From IMG/VR virus record IMGVR_UViG_3300044970_002308, positions 1-64,000 of that record: a DNA stretch of 64,000 bases, one strand, 5' to 3'. The position numbers and the translations under genes are program-made. The notes beneath the pieces are model-generated. The model made no database searches and was not told where the DNA came from. It was given only the letters and a program-made list of their open reading frames with translations. Of this stretch, positions 52,116-60,814 are shown piece by piece; positions within the stretch are counted from its first letter, which is position 1; each line of letters begins with the position of its first letter. The DNA is from a virus.

Positions 52116-54716
52116 TTAATAAAATAACAAACATCTATAGCATTCAGTATTAGAATGTCTATTGAGCCACAAATATTTCAAGTGGTCGGGTGTTTCAAAA
52201 ATTTCCATTCTATTTCCTATGATAGCCGTTCCAGCGACGAAGGGGTAGATACCAGCCCCATGCACTATATTAGTATTTATATCTAAATAATAACATCTTA
52301 AAGTGGCTTCCTTAGTAAAATAAATTCTATCTTGTCCATCATAGATATACATACTACCAGTAGTTAATGTTTCTGATTGTGGACTAACTACTATAGTATC
52401 CCAAGTATCGGTATTTAAGTTAAGCCTATCAAAACCAGAAGCGGCACCACCTCTAGCCACAAACATAAATCTGCCTCTTTTGGCAAGATCCGAAGACCCC
52501 TGATTCCAGCTAAGCTCTATACCCGCACCTCTTGCTGGTATGCCCAATATCGAATAAGTAGTATTCGCAGTTACTGCTGCTGTTGTTACAGCCGCTGAAA
52601 AGGTCAAGGTATTACTTGTATTAGATGATATAGTGGCTTCTTGATTCATACCCGTACCACTGGTAAATCTAACTCTTCTACCGGCGAAAATATTGACTAC
52701 CCAATTCTTAGAGGTGTCCTGTATAGTAGTAGTACTCTGTGTTCCTGTGGCTAAACCACTATCTATCGCGCCGATAGCAGGAGCTGTCGATATAACATAT
52801 CTAGATACTCCATTAACAGGGGCTGTACCAGCCGCTTGAAAAGTTAAAGTATTGCTTGTATTAGACGCTATTCTAAAGGCTTGTACAGTATTGGTGCTTG
52901 TTCCAGGACTTGTCTGATTGGTGTTCATATATACAATATAACCAGCCCACTGATTAGTTGTCCAATTTTTAGCAGCATCTACGAGAACAGACGTTGAAAT
53001 CGTATTAAACACAGCATTAGCTGATGGAGTACCGCTCATTGTATAAGTATATGTTGTTGTAGAGGTAACGGTTATGCTAGCTGTAATATTATATAGCGCA
53101 GCATCTGCTCCTGTGGCACCAAGATGGGATATGGATTGTCCAGTTCTAAAGTTGTGAGGCACTGCCGTTGTGACCGTTGCGGTAGTTCCCGATCTGGTCG
53201 TTGACGTTATAGGAATGGCATAGTCGCTACCATATCTAGCGGAGCCGCTCCTACAAAGACCATTATCATATTCTCTACCATAAGACATAGAATCTCGTTC
53301 TAGATTATGAACTACCACAGCAGCTTGTCCACCATACATAACGAACAATTTATCAGAATCTCCTTGTATTTTATACGTAGATGTAGAATCTGGATTGGTA
53401 TTCCATGGGGGGCTCACAGTAAGTGTAGTACTGGTATTGGATATAATACTACGTTGTTGTCCCGCGCCTGATCCAGATGTAATATATACAGACATGTTTT
53501 TCCATCTGTCTACCGCCCACGATTTGGTAGAATCAACAAGCGCTGTAGCAGTAGCGCTAGTCGTGGTTCCTGCGTCTAGTCCTTCTATAAGATATCTAGA
53601 GGTCGAGTCCGGGGAAGTACCAGATCCCGACCAGGTAAGAGTATCCACGGTATTGGATACTATCTGACGCAATTGATTCTCACCAGTACCGGTGTAAATC
53701 CTAACATAATAACCGGCGAATTGATTAACCTTCCATTGTTTTGTATTATCTACTAAAGTAGTAGTGGTGCCTGAAGTCGCGACACCCTTTTCCCATATTG
53801 TAGAGTTTTCGGTTTGTCTTTCTATGGTGAGATCGGTAGGTGTACCGCTAGATAAGTTCGTAGTACTTCTATAATACCACGTATCTGCTGCAATATCATA
53901 ATAAGCCGAAATGCCTGTAGCATATGTATATAAAAACACGCCACCAGACTGTACCATAAATCTAGATGTAGCGTCTGGCTGTGTAGCCCAGTTGGTATCA
54001 ACAGTAATAGTGGAACTTTCAATAGAGTATACGGTCTGAGAACCAGCAGTTGAAGAAACAGCCGTTCCTAATGGAGCCATAGCGTCCCATGGATTAGTAG
54101 CAAATAAATTAACGTCACCAAACGTTAATGTATTATTACTGTTATATAATATTTTTCTCACTTGACTGATACCAGAACCAAAAGTGATTCGTAGCTGATA
54201 TCCCACCCATTGATTAGCTGTCCAGTTTTTGGTAGAGTCTGTAATCTGTAACAAAGAAGTTGTGGATGAAACACCTGTAGCAATACCTGAGTCTATAGTT
54301 ACTGGATCGGAAACAGCTGTTATTACTCTTTGTTGTCCTGCTCCTGTGCCCGATACGATGCGAACATCAAAACCTTTTAAAATTTCTCCATAATGTGCCG
54401 ATGACACCATATTATTAGCGCCAGCTGATATAACACGACCATAGTACCCTACAGCCCCAGCAAATCTCATACTTGAGGCAGTAGTGGGCGTATAGGGAGG
54501 ATTTGCTAGCTGTAGATAGGCATCTGTAATAGTGTCATATCTCCAAAAGCTGTTCGTTCCTATAAGATAGTATATGTATCTGCCATGATTAGGGTGATAT
54601 AGGCTATTGTCCGCTGAACACGAGGCACTAACGGCAGAAGAAGCAGCAGGAGCAAATCTCAGCCATTCCCATACTGGAAGGTCTACTTGTGTTCTAAGAG
54701 TATTGACTAAGGTCAT
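52116..54716 (-). CDS. Kelch-like propeller protein with inserted TKNW-type repeats
   Basis: This is an 866-residue protein. The N-terminal 100 residues (YLIGTNSFWRYDTITDAYLQ) and the C-terminal 120 residues (FVARGGAASGFDRLNLNTDT) resemble kelch-type propeller strands that can meet to close one ring. Between them lie about six copies of a module of 65-90 residues. Its opening is 'D.tKnW..nqwaGy.vri.sGtG..Q.R.I.SNt...Lt' (ITDSTKNWTANQWVGYQLRI; LVDNTKQWKVNQFAGYYVRI; QDTSKNWVVNIFAGRRVRFT). I cannot name the module family. The conserved Lys-Asn-Trp and Gly-rich ladders suggest a beta-strand solenoid. It is probably a fibre or spike protein. Confidence 0.7.
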   Translation of the reverse strand: MTLVNTLRTQVDLPVWEWLRFAPAASSAVSASCSADNSLYHPNHGRYIYYLIGTNSFWRYDTITDAYLQLANPPYTPTTASSMRFAGAVGYYGRVISAGANNMVSSAHYGEILKGFDVRIVSGTGAGQQRVITAVSDPVTIDSGIATGVSSTTSLLQITDSTKNWTANQWVGYQLRITFGSGISQVRKILYNSNNTLTFGDVNLFATNPWDAMAPLGTAVSSTAGSQTVYSIESSTITVDTNWATQPDATSRFMVQSGGVFLYTYATGISAYYDIAADTWYYRSTTNLSSGTPTDLTIERQTENSTIWEKGVATSGTTTTLVDNTKQWKVNQFAGYYVRIYTGTGENQLRQIVSNTVDTLTWSGSGTSPDSTSRYLIEGLDAGTTTSATATALVDSTKSWAVDRWKNMSVYITSGSGAGQQRSIISNTSTTLTVSPPWNTNPDSTSTYKIQGDSDKLFVMYGGQAAVVVHNLERDSMSYGREYDNGLCRSGSARYGSDYAIPITSTTRSGTTATVTTAVPHNFRTGQSISHLGATGADAALYNITASITVTSTTTYTYTMSGTPSANAVFNTISTSVLVDAAKNWTTNQWAGYIVYMNTNQTSPGTSTNTVQAFRIASNTSNTLTFQAAGTAPVNGVSRYVISTAPAIGAIDSGLATGTQSTTTIQDTSKNWVVNIFAGRRVRFTSGTGMNQEATISSNTSNTLTFSAAVTTAAVTANTTYSILGIPARGAGIELSWNQGSSDLAKRGRFMFVARGGAASGFDRLNLNTDTWDTIVVSPQSETLTTGSMYIYDGQDRIYFTKEATLRCYYLDINTNIVHGAGIYPFVAGTAIIGNRMEIFETPDHLKYLWLNRHSNTECYRCLLFY

Positions 54717-54753
54717 TTTAAATTCCTATTATTTTAAATTTTGAATTAATTAG

Positions 54754-55095
54754 TTATGAAAAATCTAGCTTGCTTCTGATTCCATTAGCATATGCGTTTC
54801 TTGCTATATCTACAAATTGTTGAAGTCCATGGCCAGCAATAGCAGCCATATTACTTACTGTAGACACGGTATTAACTGTAGCCAAAGTTGGTAAAGTATC
54901 TACTACCATTCTTTGTCTATTAGCGCTATCTACAACAGCATTGCTTTCGAGTAACTTAACCATTCTTCTAAGTAAAATTAATGCCTCTTCGCTAGCTAAT
55001 TGATTATTACTTATCTGGTCGCTAGAAATAGTAACAGGTGCGCTGTTGGCATTATTGTTTTGGCCGTTTTGATTATTTCCTATGATATATGCCAT
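54754..55095 (-). CDS. Small hypothetical virion-region protein
   Basis: The start is taken at MAYIIGNNQNG, since the longer in-frame ATG 90 bases upstream would overlap the preceding gene. This gives 113 residues. The N-terminus is Asn/Gln-rich (QNGQNNNANSAPV). The middle has a helical part (LASEEALILLRRMVKLLESN) and the C-terminus is mixed (IAGHGLQQFVDIARNAYANG). It lies between two fibre genes and may be a small coiled-coil component that joins or caps a fibre. I recognise no family. Confidence 0.6.
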   Translation of the reverse strand: MAYIIGNNQNGQNNNANSAPVTISSDQISNNQLASEEALILLRRMVKLLESNAVVDSANRQRMVVDTLPTLATVNTVSTVSNMAAIAGHGLQQFVDIARNAYANGIRSKLDFS

Positions 55096-55144
55096 AATTA
55101 GCCTATTTAAAGAGTTGAAAGACCACAAAGATAAAATACACCAA

Positions 55145-56521
55145 TTAAATAATGATCCAGTTTTGACTATTACTGACCAGATCAATAGAAACGTATTGAT
55201 TTATTATAGCAATAATAGACTGATTGTCTATAGTTTGTCCACTTTGTGGTATTACGTTGATTGTTCCATTACTTAAATTTTTAATAGTATACCTATTATT
55301 ATTATCAACAGCCGATGGCATCGTGACGGTGACACCCGGTGCTGTCGCTACATAAATATAATCTGTTTGTGGTGTGGTGCCAGCGGTAGTTGACGCCGAT
55401 ATAGTATTTATGCTTCTTCTAGCTTTACCCGAAATAAAAGACACATACTCGATTACCGATCCAGAGGCGGCTGGCGTATTAAGCGTAACAGTAGCCCCAT
55501 CGTTGGCCGTATACTGGGCGTTTTTAATTAATTTTAATCCATCTTTATATATATCTAAACCACCTACATCATATCCGCCGACTATATTAATAGTACTCAA
55601 TGAACCCGTGACACTAATAATATCTCTACTAATTTCGGCGCTATATTGATCGGTAGCAATATGTAATGGATTAGCAAGGGTCAAACTAATATATTCCAAT
55701 ACGCTACCAGAAGGTATCGGGGATATTGTGCTGAACGAGTACCCATTGGTTGCTGTAAAATCTATATCATTAACTAGTTTAACTCCGTTAAGAAATAGAT
55801 CGAAGGCGCCAGCGGTATATCCACCAGGAACATTAAAAGACGAAGTGTTAGAAGTAACATTAATAGTACCTCTATTGGCTCCATAATAATTTTCTGAGCT
55901 TACTATTAAACTATTATTAACATCATCATAATTAATATTTATGCCTGTTCCTGCCACCAGAAGAGAAGCTACTCTGTCATCTACTTCTTCTGTGGTAAGT
56001 CCTAAACTCCCACTAACTCCAATAGAATAATTACCACTACTATTAGTAATAGATACGTTCGGCCCTGCTAAAATATTTTTAACGGGTAATAATCCGCTGA
56101 CATTGGCCGCAAAATCATTATAGCTTAGAAAAGAAAAATCGGTAATAGTAGGCGAAACCGCCATATACTCTATAACAGACCCGCTGGGAGCAATATCTGT
56201 TAAAGAAAATGTGGATCCGTCATTGGCGGTATAGTCTCCATATTGAGATAGTTTAATACCATTTAAAAATATATCTAGAGTACCAACCGTATATCCGCCA
56301 GAAACATTAAAAGTGCCGCTAGGACTATTTAATATGATAGTTTCTTTAATTGTTCTAGGATTAATACTAGACAAAGAATTCCAGTTATTAATACCGTTAC
56401 CAATTTTTAAGATATTATTAGTAACATCATATCCAGGCTCTCCACTAGCCAATACAGGATTGGTAGAACTCCATAACGAAGCTGTTCCTTTTCGTAAAGT
56501 TATGGTTGTATTAGCTGGCAT
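55145..56521 (-). CDS. Tail fibre with Mtd-type N-terminus and three-fold shaft repeat
   Basis: This is a 458-residue protein. Residues 1-52 are Mtd-N-type (ITLRKGTASLWSSTNPVLAS, then GEPGYDVTNNILKIGNGINN). About 60-360 contain three copies of a module with the pattern 'sF.vpGGYt.G..D.FlNG.kL....DYTA.dG' and 'PSGSViEY' (GYTVGTLDIFLNGIKLSQYG; GYTAGAFDLFLNGVKLVNDI; GYDVGGLDIYKDGLKLIKNA). The C-terminal 85 residues form a fibre tip with 'VTMPSAVDNNNRYTIKNLSN' and end in NSQNWIII. Shaft, tip and attachment region together make a standard trimeric tail fibre. Confidence 0.82.
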   Translation of the reverse strand: MPANTTITLRKGTASLWSSTNPVLASGEPGYDVTNNILKIGNGINNWNSLSSINPRTIKETIILNSPSGTFNVSGGYTVGTLDIFLNGIKLSQYGDYTANDGSTFSLTDIAPSGSVIEYMAVSPTITDFSFLSYNDFAANVSGLLPVKNILAGPNVSITNSSGNYSIGVSGSLGLTTEEVDDRVASLLVAGTGININYDDVNNSLIVSSENYYGANRGTINVTSNTSSFNVPGGYTAGAFDLFLNGVKLVNDIDFTATNGYSFSTISPIPSGSVLEYISLTLANPLHIATDQYSAEISRDIISVTGSLSTINIVGGYDVGGLDIYKDGLKLIKNAQYTANDGATVTLNTPAASGSVIEYVSFISGKARRSINTISASTTAGTTPQTDYIYVATAPGVTVTMPSAVDNNNRYTIKNLSNGTINVIPQSGQTIDNQSIIAIINQYVSIDLVSNSQNWIII

Positions 56522-56600
56522 AAAAAACTTTCATTGTATTATTATATATAAAATCAATCAGCTTTAGAACAAGTGGCATGCTTTTATTTTTATCTATTAA

Positions 56601-57326
56601 TTAACAAGTCAGAGGATTACCGCTTATAGAACCATTGACAGTACCACAATTATAAGACGTATTAGCAAATATAGCATTTCCTCCAATATATCCGCCTATT
56701 GTATTATAAGAACTGTCATTAAAGACAACATTACCATAAACTGCGCCCGTATTCTGTGAGTTGCCATTAAAAGTAGCGCTCCCGTAGACATCGCCTGATT
56801 GGTTGACTGAACTATTTTTAAAAACAGCATTTCCTGTTACAACTCCAAAATAGTTGATAGAAGTATCATTGAAAGAAGCACTACCGTTTACATAGTCCAT
56901 GTTATACGAATTACCATTAAAAATAGCATCGCCGTTAACAGTCCCTTGATTTCTTGCAGTGTTACTAAAAGCTGCGCTTCCATTGATAGTACCAGCAGCG
57001 CCAAGTCTTGAGTTATTTATAAAAGAGGCAGTTCCGGTCACAGTGGCAACAATACCCAGAGTATTATTATTCATTGTTAGATCCACAACTGTTGGAGCAT
57101 TACCGCTGTTAGTCAAACATGATGTTTTCAGTATCACGCTATCAATACTACGTGGCAAATGACTAGATGGAATAGTATTCTGTTCATTAAGCCACCAATT
57201 ATTTAAATTATTCCAATCACTACTAGTACCAAAGTAATATAGGACTTTAGATTCTGCTGTTCTAATCTTCGCCACACCGCCAACTATTCTTAGGCCATTA
57301 CGTATTGTGCTTGAAAAATTAGTCAT
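56601..57326 (-). CDS. Beta-solenoid fibre protein with 16-17-residue repeats
   Basis: The start is taken at MTNFSSTIRNG (ATG at 57324-57326), with AGGAA about nine bases upstream; a TTG one codon earlier is a less likely start. The 241-residue protein has an N-terminal part of about 90 residues (YYFGTSSDWNNLNNWWLNEQ) and then a solenoid: repeats of 'GnA.Fn..S.N.g.v.G.a.F' (NGDAIFNGNSYN, TGNAVFKNSSVN, YGSATFNGNSQN, GGNAIFANTSYN). The pattern predicts a right-handed beta-helix with an Asn ladder. It is probably a fibre or spike segment with surface-binding properties. Confidence 0.7.
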   Translation of the reverse strand: MTNFSSTIRNGLRIVGGVAKIRTAESKVLYYFGTSSDWNNLNNWWLNEQNTIPSSHLPRSIDSVILKTSCLTNSGNAPTVVDLTMNNNTLGIVATVTGTASFINNSRLGAAGTINGSAAFSNTARNQGTVNGDAIFNGNSYNMDYVNGSASFNDTSINYFGVVTGNAVFKNSSVNQSGDVYGSATFNGNSQNTGAVYGNVVFNDSSYNTIGGYIGGNAIFANTSYNCGTVNGSISGNPLTC

Positions 57327-57343
57327 CAAAATAAATTCCTATT

Positions 57344-60300
57344 TTAGAAACTTGGAAATCCTGTTAAATTAGCTGTAGATAATTGATATCCTCCACCTAA
57401 AGTATTCATCATTGTATTAATAGCACTAATGTGAGGAACAAGAAAAGTACCAGAAGTAAATAGTCCTCCATACGTTAGGACCGTAACCAAAACCAATTCG
57501 TTATTAATAACAACGAACCCTGGGCTGCCAGAATCACCAGTAATAATAGATTCCCAAAACGCTAATCTTTGAGAGTTTACGGGCTCTGCTATAGTTAGAG
57601 AATTAGATACTGAAACAATATCTCCGACTAATGCTTTCTCTTCTTGATCCACAATGATTATTGGCACTCTAGCAGCATAAGAAATATTAGGTAAATAAGA
57701 GGCCCAATTGGTCGGTAATACCTTAGCAAAAGATACTGTTGCTGGCACGTCTGAATCTAGAACTCCTATAGCTATATCAGGATAATAGGGTTTGTAATCT
57801 GGATGTACTAATTTATTAACCATAGTTCTATTAACGACATTACCAGAACTATCTATAAATCTAACGATTGCTCCTGTATTGATTTGGTAGTGAGCAGCAA
57901 ATAGTATGTGCCTTGGACTAATAAGTGTCCCACCCATCGTATTTAGTCCTGTAGAATTCCAAACAGAACAACAACTAAAATTAAGAGCAGAAGCCCAAAA
58001 CGAAGCATTGGAAGGATAGCTTGGAGGATTTGTGGTATGATTTTGAGCGGAAAATCTTCTAATAGAACTCGAAGCTGTTTTACCTGCTAATAACGTATCT
58101 ACTGTAGACGATATATTGTGCGCAGTTGTACCATTAACGAATGACGAAAAAGTATCAACCACAGAACCCTGTATTCTTTCTGTGACTACTTGTACAGAAG
58201 CCGTAGCGCCGGAGGAGTCTGTTCCGGTTATTTTTGTCACGCCAGGAAAAACAAATGAGGCTAGACCACCAGAAGCAGGAACTGGGTTAGTAATAACATT
58301 AGTATTATTGCTTACTAATATTCCACTAACTGGAGTATCTCCATTTTTAAGTAATCTTACGTCATAGTCTGTTTCAAATTCTCCATTGGTTTGTCGCGTA
58401 TAATTAGAGTCTTTGACTACGACATTGGTCGTGGATGCTGGTACCGTTTGTCTTAATATTTTATTGGCGATGACTACTAATTCGTTTGCTGATACATCTC
58501 CGGTAATAGACCATCCGGCACCTCCATTTGCTATTGGCGCAGTTAAATAATTTCTTGCTGCGCTAGCTGAAATATATTTGCCTGTATTAGAAGAATATGC
58601 GTACAAATTATCAGATCCGAAAACAAAAAATCTATTAGCATTAGCATGATAGCCTGGAGTATACCATTCATTGTTTTTCTTAAACGGAAATCTGATCCAA
58701 TCCTTGCCATCTCTGCTATATGCTAATCCCGTGTATCCGCATTTAATAAAAAGACCGTTAGCATATATAACGCTATACCAAAAAAAATCTGGGGAATCGT
58801 CGGCCCCTTTATAGGTTTGCCAATTAATGCCGTCAGTGGATACTGCTGTGTTGTAGGAGCTATTTCCTCCTCCAACCATTACCAATACGTTATTGCCAAA
58901 AGCAATATCGTACCAGTTAGCATCTGTAGAATTAGATGTGGTTAGCTGTGTCCATGAAATAGCATCTATTGATCTAAAAAGCCTACCATGTATACTATCT
59001 AAAACATAGTAAGCCCCATTTAAATATCGTATTCTATTACAGCGAGCTCCGGCACTAGCTGTAATATCGCTTATTTTTGTCCAACTATTACCATCTAATG
59101 AACTAAAAATCTCTAATATATAACTAATGCCATATAGAGAGGTGGGACCAAATGTGGTACCGACACCAATAAAACGACTACCGTCATAGCATACTCCAAT
59201 CATACGCATATTAGGAGATTGGGTCGCCGCAATCCATGTTTCTCCAAAGTCTACAGATCTTATAATTGTAGGCTCAGAAACCACGCCCCCAAAGAAAGGA
59301 TAGTCAACCCTAGATACTGCCACAAACACACCATTGCCATAAGCTATATCGGCCCAGTTTTGTTGAGAAATAGTTTTATTAGTCCACGATATGCCATCAT
59401 CAGATACTACTACTGTATTGGCTCCTACTCCTACGGAACGACCATTTCCATATGCTACAGCTCCAACTCCACCGGTAATACTGAGATTATTTTCTTTCCA
59501 AAAAGGTCTATATTTAGGCATATCAAAAGTATATTCTATATCATGATATTTTCTATTATTAGATAATAAGCTTACTCCTGTTGGAGCGCCTCCATTATCA
59601 TTAACAAAATTAGCCCAGCCAATCAAAGTTCTACTATAGTTTTCTATATCGATAGGAATATTACTAAAATTGAAATATGTATTAACATCAAACCCATAAA
59701 TAGGCCAAGCGGCTAAGGATTGATTAAACGAAATATTGTCTCTTAGTAAGTCTTGAGTATTATACAAATTTGAAATATTCCAGTCTTCTATTGGCTGATT
59801 AAAACTTCTTGCATTATCTAACATATATATAGCGTCTACGACTGACGACAAATCCCATTTATTTAATGGCTGATTAAAAGCGAGAGCATTATTAAATATA
59901 AAATATGCATTCGTAAGCTTAGATACGTCCCAAGAATTCAAGGATCTGTTAAAAGACGAAGCGTTAACAAACAAATCAGTCATATTTGTAATATTAGATA
60001 CATTCCACATACCAATAGGCTGATTAAAAGACGTACAACCCTTAAACATACTGGACATATTGCTTACAGCAGATGGGATGCTCAATGGGACTTGTATTAG
60101 ATTTATGGAGTTTAGAAAACAGGAAGAAAGACTCGTAATACCTATATTTCCAAAAGACAAACATCTGACAAGCTTTCGTCTATTTCTGTTTGATGAAATA
60201 TTGACTACCGCTGTGGGCGAAGAACCATCAAGAGATGTTCCAAACCTAGTCATAGAACCACTAATCTGTACTACATATATACCTGGAGATGTATATGTCT

Positions 60301-60814
60301 TAGTTTGAGTCCCTGTGGCTGTATAAGTAGAAGACGTTCCGTCTCCCCAATCTACTAAAATATTTGGCGAAGTACCATTAACATGAAGCGTGATAGTATT
60401 ATTAACAGACTCTTTGCTGGTATCGTATACTAAAACTAATTTATTAGGATCATAATTAAATGGAGCTAAACTATTACTGTTTATCGAATAAGAACTGGTA
60501 CCAACCTGATTGACGGCCGCTACACGAAAAAGATAATCTTGTGCATTTACTAGTCCCGAAACTAATAAAGAAGTTGAGGTAGATACTGGTTTTGATACCG
60601 TAGTCCAAGAACCTCCATTATCAGAGCTATACTGAACTATATAGTCGGTTATAGGACTAGTGCCGCTAAACTCCGGCGCTGTCCAAACCAACGATATAGA
60701 ATTGTTGCCAGAAGAACCTGTAACTTCTGTTGGAGGATCCGGAATGGAACGAAAAGCTGTTTTGATACCGTTTCGAAAAAATATTTTATCAGATTTTATT
60801 CGAAAACTGGTCAT
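57344..60814 (-). CDS. Modular fibre protein with FN3, DUF285-type repeats, BNR-like propeller and C-terminal trypsin-like protease
   Basis: This is a 1156-residue protein. Residues 26-118 form a fibronectin type III domain (PDPPTEVTGSSGNNSISLVW). About 125-190 form a PKD-like segment (NILVDWGDGTSSTYTATGT). About 200-400 form DUF285-type BspA-like repeats (FNQPIGMWNVSNITNM, FNQPLNKWDLSSVVDA). About 430-760 look like a BNR/sialidase-type propeller (SVDFGETWIAATQSP). The last about 220 residues match the trypsin fold: GGTLISPRHILFAAHYQ with H975, YYPDIAIGVLDS with D1013, and ITGDSGSPGF with S1095. The catalytic triad is complete. It may cleave host surface proteins or a virion protein. The start overlaps the previous stop by four bases. 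Confidence 0.85.
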   Translation of the reverse strand: MTSFRIKSDKIFFRNGIKTAFRSIPDPPTEVTGSSGNNSISLVWTAPEFSGTSPITDYIVQYSSDNGGSWTTVSKPVSTSTSLLVSGLVNAQDYLFRVAAVNQVGTSSYSINSNSLAPFNYDPNKLVLVYDTSKESVNNTITLHVNGTSPNILVDWGDGTSSTYTATGTQTKTYTSPGIYVVQISGSMTRFGTSLDGSSPTAVVNISSNRNRRKLVRCLSFGNIGITSLSSCFLNSINLIQVPLSIPSAVSNMSSMFKGCTSFNQPIGMWNVSNITNMTDLFVNASSFNRSLNSWDVSKLTNAYFIFNNALAFNQPLNKWDLSSVVDAIYMLDNARSFNQPIEDWNISNLYNTQDLLRDNISFNQSLAAWPIYGFDVNTYFNFSNIPIDIENYSRTLIGWANFVNDNGGAPTGVSLLSNNRKYHDIEYTFDMPKYRPFWKENNLSITGGVGAVAYGNGRSVGVGANTVVVSDDGISWTNKTISQQNWADIAYGNGVFVAVSRVDYPFFGGVVSEPTIIRSVDFGETWIAATQSPNMRMIGVCYDGSRFIGVGTTFGPTSLYGISYILEIFSSLDGNSWTKISDITASAGARCNRIRYLNGAYYVLDSIHGRLFRSIDAISWTQLTTSNSTDANWYDIAFGNNVLVMVGGGNSSYNTAVSTDGINWQTYKGADDSPDFFWYSVIYANGLFIKCGYTGLAYSRDGKDWIRFPFKKNNEWYTPGYHANANRFFVFGSDNLYAYSSNTGKYISASAARNYLTAPIANGGAGWSITGDVSANELVVIANKILRQTVPASTTNVVVKDSNYTRQTNGEFETDYDVRLLKNGDTPVSGILVSNNTNVITNPVPASGGLASFVFPGVTKITGTDSSGATASVQVVTERIQGSVVDTFSSFVNGTTAHNISSTVDTLLAGKTASSSIRRFSAQNHTTNPPSYPSNASFWASALNFSCCSVWNSTGLNTMGGTLISPRHILFAAHYQINTGAIVRFIDSSGNVVNRTMVNKLVHPDYKPYYPDIAIGVLDSDVPATVSFAKVLPTNWASYLPNISYAARVPIIIVDQEEKALVGDIVSVSNSLTIAEPVNSQRLAFWESIITGDSGSPGFVVINNELVLVTVLTYGGLFTSGTFLVPHISAINTMMNTLGGGYQLSTANLTGFPSF

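Noticed and set aside
56522-56600. Promoter in the 79-base gap before the 458-aa fibre (TATAAT at the complement of 56541-56546)
   Set aside because: The -10 box is perfect but no acceptable -35 box lies 15-19 bases upstream, and the region is very AT-rich.
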